Source of the DNA: Heloderma charlesbogerti
Taxonomy: Eukaryota > Chordata > Lepidosauria > Squamata > Helodermatidae
NCBI GenBank assembly: GCA_026122225.1
Contig: JANEZZ010000523.1
Location: forward strand, 186,001 to 250,000
Length of the DNA: 64,000 nucleotides
Reading direction: 5' to 3'
Below are positions 55,585-64,000 of this stretch, one piece after another. How positions within the stretch are numbered: position 1 is the first letter of the stretch; every line of letters begins with the position of its first letter. A program made the position numbers and the translations under genes. The notes beneath the pieces were generated by a model. The model did not search any database and was not told the DNA's origin. It worked only from the letters and a program-made list of their open reading frames with translations.

Positions 55585-56180
55585 ATGATCCAATTTTTTT
55601 GAAGATATTTTTATTTATTTTATCTTTATAAATGAAATATACAATACCAAACATACCAACAACCTGATCTATACTAGAATTTCCCAACAATACAATATTC
55701 TGATGAGGACACCATAATAACAAAAAGAGAAGGAAAAAGAAAGAAAGAAAGAAAGAAGAAAAAATACAAAGGGAGGAGGAAAGGAGGTAAAGAAAAAGGA
55801 AGAATCTTCTTTCCCCTTCCCCCCCTCTCCCTAAAGAATTAAATTTAAACTCCTCTGATGCCATTCTATTTTACAAACTATATCTATAACCTTAACAATC
55901 TTACAGTTTAATAAACAACCTTACATTTCAATATCATATCATCAATCTTATATCCAAGAAACAGGTCTACAGTTCATTCCCAGTAGCCTAGATTATTACT
56001 ACTAGTACTACTACTAATAATAATAATTTAAAAAAAGGAATATGGTGTTATATAATAATAAAACTTAAAATAAACCTTCAACAGTCAGTAATATATTTTA
56101 TATTTTATACTAGATATATAAGGCAAGTGATCCATTTCAAAAAACAATGAAATGGCTTACACACACACGTACAGACACAC
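55585..56180. other. AT-rich region with purine-rich repeats
   Basis: It contains a (GAAA)n patch at about 55735-55760, (TAA)/(TAC) patches near 56000-56030 and CACA-rich sequence near 56160-56185. No gene is evident. A Phe/Leu-rich frame on the - strand here is a consequence of the purine run. Confidence 0.6.
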
Positions 56181-56821
56181 ACACACTTTCTGAAGGGTTT
56201 CGGATTCTTTTTCATTTTTGGCACAACCAATTTGCCTTACAATGTCAGACGAGGGAGGGAGAGCACATTTCTCTATAAGAAAAACTTGTGGGGTTTTCTT
56301 GTGCGCGAACAGCAGGTGAATTTTCTTTCAATTAACAATGTTCTTATATATGTTTCCCCCCATACTGTCACATTAGGATGTATTTCTCTGCCCTTGTTTG
56401 ATTTGAACTACTTTATCAGCTTCAATCAGTTGTTGTTGTTATGGTCATAATTTAGCTATGAACTTTGGGGAGAGGAAGGGTTTGTCGAACTGGACGGGCA
56501 GGGCGGCTTCCGCTTATTCCACCCACCCTCCCATGGTGTGCAAAATGCTTTCTAAATTACCTAGAATCCCAAAAGAGGTTCTTAAGCTCAGACAGATAAG
56601 TACAAAATATCTGCTTCCATGAATCTAGCTGAGCACTTCTTTCAGCCCATGAATTTAAAAACTTTGAGAATTAAGATTTTCAATAAATGTAAAAACTGAT
56701 TTACAAGTAGGGCCTGCAAGAACATGTTTCAGCATAGAGTGCACCTGTTCAAGGATCCTAACAACCAGCTATACCCCTTTTCCATGATACTCCATTCTAT
56801 TCTGCCCCCACCTGGTTTTCA

Positions 56822-56903
56822 GTTGTTTATTTTATTTATTTAAAATATTTCTTGGCCACGTTTCAAGGCAGAAGCCCTCCCAAGGCGGCTTACAGCGATA
56901 CAA
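56822..56903 (-). mobile_element. L2 LINE tail, antisense
   Basis: TTTATTTAAAATATTTCTTG, GCCACGTTTCAAGGCAGAAG and CCCTCCCAAGGCGGCTTACA are the reverse complement of the L2 end seen at about 13355-13420. Confidence 0.75.
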
Positions 56904-57075
56904 TGTTTCCAGTCGGCCAACACTTGCTCAGTACTCATTGGGGTGTTTTGGGTCACACGCACACACGCACTTTAAAAAATCTTCTGTAAATTTTGGGGTT
57001 CTTGCTGATATGTGTGGATTGTGCTGTTCTGGCTATTGGCACTTGAAGAACCAAGTTTGCTGTTAGTATATGTGA

Positions 57076-57321
57076 TCATTCCAGGATAAACAGTACCTGA
57101 AAGTTAGACTAAATGGAGGGGAAAGAAACGAATGTGAAGATATATTAGCCACTTTCTATGAAGCCGTCTCTTCCTCGAGTGATTTTGAGTTCTGTGCGAC
57201 ACCTAGCATGCTGCTGGGGGATGAAATAAATGTTAAGGAATACTATGAAGAGGAGATGGTGGAGGAGAAAATTATATTTTCATATTTTTCCTTATATGTC
57301 ATATTGGAATGGTCTTTTGAC
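57076..57321 (+). other. Open frame of 82 codons without a usable start, unknown
   Basis: A stop-free frame runs from the codon after a TGA at 57073 to a TGA at 57322. Its product is acidic and Ser/Glu-rich in the middle (SSSSDFEFC, EYYEEEMVEEK). It has no ATG near its start and I see no convincing acceptor/donor pair around it. It ends 90 bp before the GRM1 exon, in a different frame and with intervening stops. I do not recognise it. Chance, a decayed retrocopy or an unused exon are all possible. Confidence 0.2.
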
Positions 57322-57388
57322 TGACTAAAGGGCATCTGCTTCAATAAAATCAAGATGCTCTTTAGCATCTGTTCTCGCCCCCTCCTAA

Positions 57389-57775
<387 letters not shown>

Positions 57776-58203
57776 TAAAGTCATATGTGGCAGGCAGGAT
57801 TCTGCTCTGTCATGGGACAACCTCCAGTTTGCTACTTGTGCCTTGCTGAACTACTGACTTTGGCATTCCAGAGGTGAACATTCCAAGATGAAGTGCCACA
57901 AAAATGGGTGTTTATACATTCTCTGGCATCGCTTAACCAATTCTTAATTAGTTTTTCCTCCCCTGAAGAAGTGAAGCAGGAGTTTGTTTTTATTTGAAAA
58001 CGAATTTGCAGGTGGTAAACCCACCAAATAGAATAAAAACCTGGCAGGATTGTGAACAAAACCTCAGGCTTCTTTTCAGTGTTTCATACATGATTTTGAA
58101 AGTTCCTCTGAGCATCTCTCGTGCTGTTTGTGTGCACATTGTTAAGGCAGTAAGAAACCCGACAAGAGCCATTTAAAAATCAAATGTGCAGTGTAGCCAC
58201 CAT

Positions 58204-58484
58204 TGTTGTTGTTGTTCAGTCGTTAAGTCGTGTCCGACTCTTCGTGACCCCATGGACCATAGCACGCCAGGCCTTCCTGTCCTTTTAGCCTTGTGATACG
58301 TTCCATGGGGTTTTCTTGGCAAGAATACTGGAGTGGGTTGCCATTTCCTTCTCCAGTGGACCACATTTTGTCAGAACTCTCTGCCATGACCTGTCCATCT
58401 TGGGTGGCCCTGCACGGCATAGCTTATGGCTTCACTGAGTTACGCAAGCCCCTTCGCCACAACAAGGCAGTGATCCATGAAGGG
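58204..58484 (-). mobile_element. Mini-BovB: internally deleted RTE-BovB with both ends
   Basis: An 11-bp duplication GTAGCCACCAT (58193-58203, 58485-58495) flanks the unit exactly. On the - strand it starts at the BovB 5' end (CCCCTTCATGGATCACTGCC), runs for about 200 bp to AGGCTAAAAG, and jumps to GGACAGGAAGGCCTGGCGTG, the last 75-80 bp of BovB, ending CGACTGAACAACAACAA. It lacks the endonuclease and RT. Confidence 0.92.
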
Positions 58485-58499
58485 GTAGCCACCATAGAC

Positions 58500-60970
58500 C
58501 TTGCTTATCATATGGGAAAAGAAAACAACACTATTGGTGTCAGGTGTGAAAATACCAAGACGACAGCAATATTATCAAATAACTGCTAAGTCTCCCCTTC
58601 TGCCTGTGGAAGAATTAGTTAATACCATCGGTATGATTTAGAGGCCATTCAGATGAAGTCCCAAACCTAACTGTGTATGCTGAGATTGGAAAGCTCTTGG
58701 TTTGCAGGAACTATAATGTCATGTTTCAGCCAGAATTCCGTGGAATCCTGACTTAGAATGTATGAGCTGCATGAGCGAGCTGCTGAATATGAACCAGAAT
58801 GCAATGATCCTTCTGTTTTCAAAGTTCTCCAAATTTTGCAATACAGATCTCTGATTTTTTTAAAAAATGTACAAATACATGTACACTAGGGAAGATGGCA
58901 TACAAAAATGCGTACCCTAGGGTAAATAGCATACTAAGAGGCATATACGTATTTAATGCAAAAGTGCAGAGTGCTGAAGGGAATCACGTGTATACTTTGG
59001 CTGTAAGTCCTTGATGAATGCTAACGGGTGTTATTGGCTTTACTGATGGTAACTGCCTTAGGCATTGAGCTTTCATCTGGGCTCTCAGGTAACCAATTCA
59101 AATGGGTGCACCTTGGGTGGCTTCATTGGGTTAGAAACCTGGCAGGAGGTAAAGCTAATGCATATTTCAGAGGTCTCAAAACCTGTTGCAGAATGAAGGC
59201 AAGCCACTCCTGTTGTATGTGCTATAAATGAGTATATAGCCAGCGTATACTGTAACTTTGTGTACTTGTCCTGTTTTCCCAAGCCTGTGCCTGATTCATC
59301 TTCCCAGTCAATATGGAGATTTCTGGAGTCAAGGTGTTAGCTAGGGTACACTTCAAATGGCAGAGAGGCTGAGCTCTGCATTTACACAGTTATCTTATTT
59401 ATGTATAAATGAATGCTTTCTTCTCATGTTTGCAATGCTTTTTAGCAAATGAAGATTGACTTGACTTAGTATTTGTATATGTTTCCATTTGTATATGCCA
59501 GCTTTTGCATCTCAGAAATTACCTATGTGAATATATATTACGTTGTTACCCTGCACTTTTATGGCCTTTGTCTAAAACAAAAAAAATTGATTAATAAGGG
59601 TGCACAGAAACAAAGGATATTGATTTTGTTTCTGTAGGTTAAGTTTGTAGGCAAGTCAGGTTTCATAGTGGGTCAAGTTGATGTAACCCATTCATCTAAG
59701 TCCAGTAGCAAAGAAGGAGAACTAGACCTGAACCAAAAAAGAAGGTGCAATTTTCAGAACCATTTTTAGCATCATCAAAAAGTGCCCCTCGCACTGATGG
59801 TTTGGACATTGTCACCATATGGAATGATAATGTTCACCCACTGAGAATGAAGAAAATGCTTCTTGACCTCAGGGACATTGTTACGTAGTCAAATATGATA
59901 GCCTAAGTATCGTTGTGATGTGATCTTGTACTGTATATGATTACCGAGTGGCTGGGACTTCCCATGAGACTTTTCCAAAGGGAAAGATTGTGTAATAATG
60001 ATATAAAAATGGTGCTGAAATAACTGCATAGCTGGGAAACGATGGCCATGAACATGTTAAAAAAGGCTTTTTCATAATTAACCATTTTGGGGAAATATTT
60101 CACATACACCCCAAAAGCACTACCTTTGCCCCTCAAATTGAAACAGTTGAATATTGGGAACAGATATAATACAGATATTTTGTTTATCGTTTGATATGAT
60201 AGCTATGGTACAACTATGAGCATACGATGCTGGGGACAAAAGTGGTTAGGCATGTGGTATCCAGTTAATATTCTGGGAATGCCTTAAGCTGCTGCGCCCC
60301 TGGGGGGATGTGGATTTGATCAGTTCCTTGGAAGGGAGGCCACAAGGAGTCCAATACAGGACTGAGACATGACAATAATAAATAGATATTTTAAGGGGAG
60401 GGGGCTGTTACAAACTTGCCTTCATATCTACTCAAGACCTTTCAAAGGCCTCTCGCTGGCCACAACTGGAAATAAAGTGCGAAGCTAAGTGGGCCCTTCA
60501 TCTGATCCAGTAATGCTGTTTGGAGAACTCCATTATATTGACATCTTTCTGCATTCTCTTTTTTTAAAGCATTCTATTTAATTGTTAAGCCTTTTCAGTT
60601 GTATTGCTTGATTGATAGGACCAGTTTGTATATTGTCATTAGCTGCCGTCATTAGCACTGCTCTGATTAGCCAGCACCACAATAAACTCTCGTTTTGGGA
60701 TGCCGTGGCTGTATGTTCAGATGCTAATGATGCAGATTCACTTGTGCATTGCCCGTCTTGTCTCTCAGAGAAACAAGCCTTACACATGTTGTAAAGCTGG
60801 CTCCAGATCAACTCGCTCCTCACAATAGATATTTGAAGGGCCTATGAAGTTTCCAAAGACACCACAGATTAGGAAAAAGTATACCATGACTGAAGTTGTT
60901 ATTTTATTTACAACATGCAGTGTATGTATGCAAGACCATCTTCTAAGCTTCTGCTCTGTCAATGACAGCA
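58500..60970. other. No gene; unique intronic sequence
   Basis: AT-rich DNA without recognisable transposons. The part 60540-60800, with motifs such as CTAATGATGCAG and GTCATTAGCTGCCGTCATTA, has the mixed, low-repeat look of a conserved non-coding element, but conservation cannot be judged here. Confidence 0.4.
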
Positions 60971-60974
60971 CTTG

Positions 60975-61180
60975 CTTATAACAGCAAGAAATGTCCAGCT
61001 GGATCAGACCAAGGTCCATCTATTCCTACCTTTGTTTCCAACAATGGCTCACAACAGAGAATGAAGGGGAGAACTCTCCCCTGTTGTGCACCCTAGCATT
61101 GGCTGTTTAGAAGTACACTGACGCTGTAAAGGAGAATCCATTTAGCTATCATGGCTAATAGCCATTGACAAGTGAGGTCT
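60975..61180 (-). mobile_element. CR1/L3-like LINE tail, antisense
   Basis: GTCCAGCTGGATCAGACCAA and GGTCCATCTATTCC, followed by CCCCTGTTGTGCACCCTAGC and ATCATGGCTAATAGCCATTG, give the order of the old CR1/L3-type repeat in reverse. It is diverged. Confidence 0.65.
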
Positions 61181-62295
61181 GCAACAAACGTTGCAGTGTG
61201 GAGTGCTCTCTGTTCAGGATTTCAGCTTTTTGAATCCATTCCCTCCCCCTCCCCCAGATTTCTGTCTCCTGCCCCCAGTGGCCAGTATTCTGTAGCCACA
61301 GAGCATACTCTTGTCTCATAGGGCTGTTTGGGGGCTTCTCCAGTGGAGGCTAGTGGCTCCAATTTTGGTGGGGCAATGGATCCATTCTGGATTTCAGTCA
61401 GAACCAGCCAGACCTCTAAAGGAGGTATCTGAGGTGCTGAACCTATTTGGGGGATATGGTTTGGCACCTCAGATAGCTCCTTTAAGCATTCTGGTCAGCT
61501 GTGACTAAAACCCAGAATATATTCACAGCCCCACCGAAATCAGAGCCGCCAGCCTTCACTGGGCTCCTCCCACCCCATCATTTTTTCCTAAAGGTTTCTT
61601 GTACTTACACACACTGTGGGCTTCCTCCTAATACCTCCCTTTTCTGTGTGGGTGGCTACATTTCCCCTGAAGATTAGAGGGAATGAAAGAACTATCCTCC
61701 ATAAATGTGTTCTGATTCTTTTTAAAGGCTCTCTCCGCTAGGTTATATAGTGGGAGGGTACGGGGAATAGATAATGCCTGTTCAGATCTTGGCGAGAGGC
61801 AGGAAATGCAGTATAAATGTGTGTGTGGTTTTTTCCTTCAAAGTAATTGCAGAAAGACTCTGTGTGTGTATTTTTTTCTCTTATGAAAAGGCCTATGACA
61901 GCTGATTTATTGTTTATCCTAAGCACTACTTTAACCCTTGTTTTATCAGAAAGGATGGCATGAGCTACCACTTTGATGAGGGGCATGTACAATATGGCTT
62001 TTCATGTTAGAATCCTACATGCAGCAGTCAAGAGCAGGAATAGTATGTTGATTTTATTCAGCTTCACCTGTCTAGGACTATAGCTGCATTTTTATGATGC
62101 AGCCATAGAGGACTGCATCATTTTACAGAGGACAGTTCTCTATTTGAAGGGCTGTCAGAGGACAGTCCTTTCTTTGAAAGGCTGCCCAGTCCAAATCTGT
62201 TTTGTTTTTTTAAAGAATCCAAAAAAGGGAAGGCTGGACCTTGAAACTGCCCATCAATAGTTAGCACTTCGACAGCAGACTGAATAGCTCATAGG

Positions 62296-62775
62296 TAGGG
62301 AGGTACGGATTTTGTTGAATTTGTTCTGTCTGTTTCGGGGATTGTCAGGCATCTTTTGTGCCATCATCTGCAGATTGACAGGATCAGATTTTTTTTTAGC
62401 AGAATTTTGTTTTGCTTGCACTAATGCACATTAGCACAAGTGCACATTAGCACTAATGTGCATGTATGTACTTGTGCAAATGCACTAATTCACATTAATA
62501 CGAAGTAGCACTAATGCAAATTAGCACTAGTGCAAATTAGCACAAGTAATGCAGATTAGTGCATTTGCCCCCCTTGTGCATTAGCACTAATGCTCTATGC
62601 ACATTAACGCTAATTACAAGTAGCTCAAATCCCCCCTCCCCAAGTGAAAAACCAGTCTGCAAGTTCACAGAATCCACATGACTTGGAAAAAGCCAGTCTG
62701 AGGCAGAATCTGCAAGTCAGATTCATAGAAATCCGAATTCATTCGAATCCATTGCAGATTTCTCCGACTTCCCTA
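62296..62775. mobile_element. hAT-like MITE with TGCACATTAGCA-type repeats
   Basis: Ends TAGGGAGGTACGGATTTTG and, on the opposite strand, TAGGGAAGTCGGAGAAATC. Flanks CTCATAGG (62288-62295) and CTCACAAG (62776-62783) differ by transitions only (6 of 8 equal). The interior (62420-62610) repeats GCACATTAGCACTAATG-like words in both orientations. Its ends resemble the other TAGGG hATs here, but it lacks TACGTA palindromes. Confidence 0.62.
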
Positions 62776-64000
62776 CTCACAAGTCATATGGCCAGAGTCT
62801 TCCCCACTATGGCAAGATGTATTGTGTTTCTATTTAAATTATAGTATCTATTTCTAAACTTACATCTATATCTGTGAAATAGCATATGCAAATTTTATGC
62901 AAACCTGAGTCCACTTTTGCCTTCTTTTTAGATCATGCATTTCTTCTTTTTTAGCGATGTGTAAGTGGCCACCCTAAGCACTTGTGGTTGATATGTCTTT
63001 CCCCCGCACCACCGCTTTTAGGATTAGGTCAACATGATACCATATCCTGCAGATGCAATCCTCATTTTAAACCTCTTTGTAAATTGTGGCTGGTACAGCA
63101 GCCTGTTCACTAAGTGGGGCTCTCTTTTCAGACATACGCAGTTGTGCTTTGGGTATTTTGGCTCCTGAATGGTTCACTTTAGAGGCACATTTCAAGAGCC
63201 TGATATTGTACTTTAAACCCCTTAAATGGGTCCAGAGTAACACAGAGGAGATATTGTTTTATCAACCATGCAAGGTTTATGCACCTGTTTGGAAGTTAAG
63301 GCTGACCTGTGTTTGCACAGTGCCCCTGAAGCGCCACTGGAAAGTGTCAGTGTGCTGACCAAAGCAAAGGACAAAACACAGCATGGGACAGATTGTTTCT
63401 TAAGGTCTGCATTCACTGTGTCTCAGAACGTCTGTCTTGGGGCTGCTCATCATCTTGAGTAATGTGAGAGGTCATCTCAATGGAAGGAAAGGGAAGCCTC
63501 AGGAACAGAAAAGAATGGGCTATTGTGCACAGGAGCCAAAACTCCAGTCCTCAAGAGGGCAAGATACAGAAACGGAAGAATTGAATTAATCCATTTCTGA
63601 GACTGGCATGATCACAGTACTTCTTGATAAAGCTAATTCTCTGTCTGGTAGATCAGAACAGGGGGTTAGTCTGGTAGCTTAATCATGGTCTGGGTTACTA
63701 ACAGCCAAATCCTAGGTTTGGAGTCAGCCACCTTGCAAAAGTATCAGCAATTTGTGATTCATGACATACAACAGTATTTCATCTTTGACTGAATTGGACT
63801 GCTGACAAATAATATTTAGTATCTGACGTATTTGGGAGGGGACGTTGTGCATTCAACAGCTGACAGCACCTGAGATTTCATACCTGACGTCTAGTGACTC
63901 AAAAAGCAGAAGATCAAGTGATACCAAAAAAGTATGATGCACTCAGAGTTTGAAGTGGGAAATGTCAGTTCCAAAATTGGAAACGTGGCTGAATTTGAAT

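Noticed and set aside
55523..55864. A Phe/Leu-rich membrane-protein-like - strand frame
   Set aside because: It is the translation of a purine-rich (GAAA)n tract; no splice sites or homology support it.

Overview
The window is squamate reptile (lizard or snake) nuclear DNA. This rests on the repeat mix: two near full-length RTE-type LINEs of the BovB family, Sauria-type tRNA-derived SINEs with RTE-like tails, CR1 and L2 LINE ends, and dense microsatellites. I see no bacterial, organellar or viral gene.

The only cellular coding sequence I can support is one internal exon of a metabotropic glutamate receptor, best matched to GRM1, at 57412-57647 on the + strand with consensus splice sites. It encodes part of the extracellular glutamate-binding domain. 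The rest of the window is therefore most simply read as intronic: more than 57 kb upstream of the exon and 6 kb downstream.

Layout. 1-5 kb: Sauria SINE, palindromic MITE-like repeats, a nested pair of hAT-type elements and a small RTE tail. 6.2-7.1 kb: first copy (A) of a palindrome-rich non-autonomous hAT family. 8-17 kb: CR1 and L2 pieces, including an antisense L2 reverse transcriptase broken into several blocks and interrupted by an LTR-like element. 17.5-25.7 kb: a transposon nest, in which a Tc1/mariner element holds one hAT copy (B) and a BovB LINE, and the BovB holds three more hAT copies (C, D, E). 26-42 kb: CR1, microsatellites, a long (TA)n-centred inverted repeat, a 5S-rRNA-derived inverted pair interrupted by hAT F, hAT G with an internal tandem duplication, Sauria and LTR-like repeats. 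42-47.5 kb: hAT H (carrying a captured L2 mosaic), I and J. 51.4-54.6 kb: second BovB, uninterrupted. 57.4 kb: the GRM1 exon. 58.2 kb: an internally deleted mini-BovB. 62.3 kb: another hAT-like MITE.

The most distinctive content is the hAT family. Ten copies (A-J) share TAGGG(A/G)TG termini and mostly 8-bp target duplications. Each has one long and one short end, about 45 palindromes built on a TACGTA core are spread over the copies, and nearly every end has an outward-facing AGGTAAGT splice-donor-like motif. I cannot tell from sequence alone whether this family is already catalogued.
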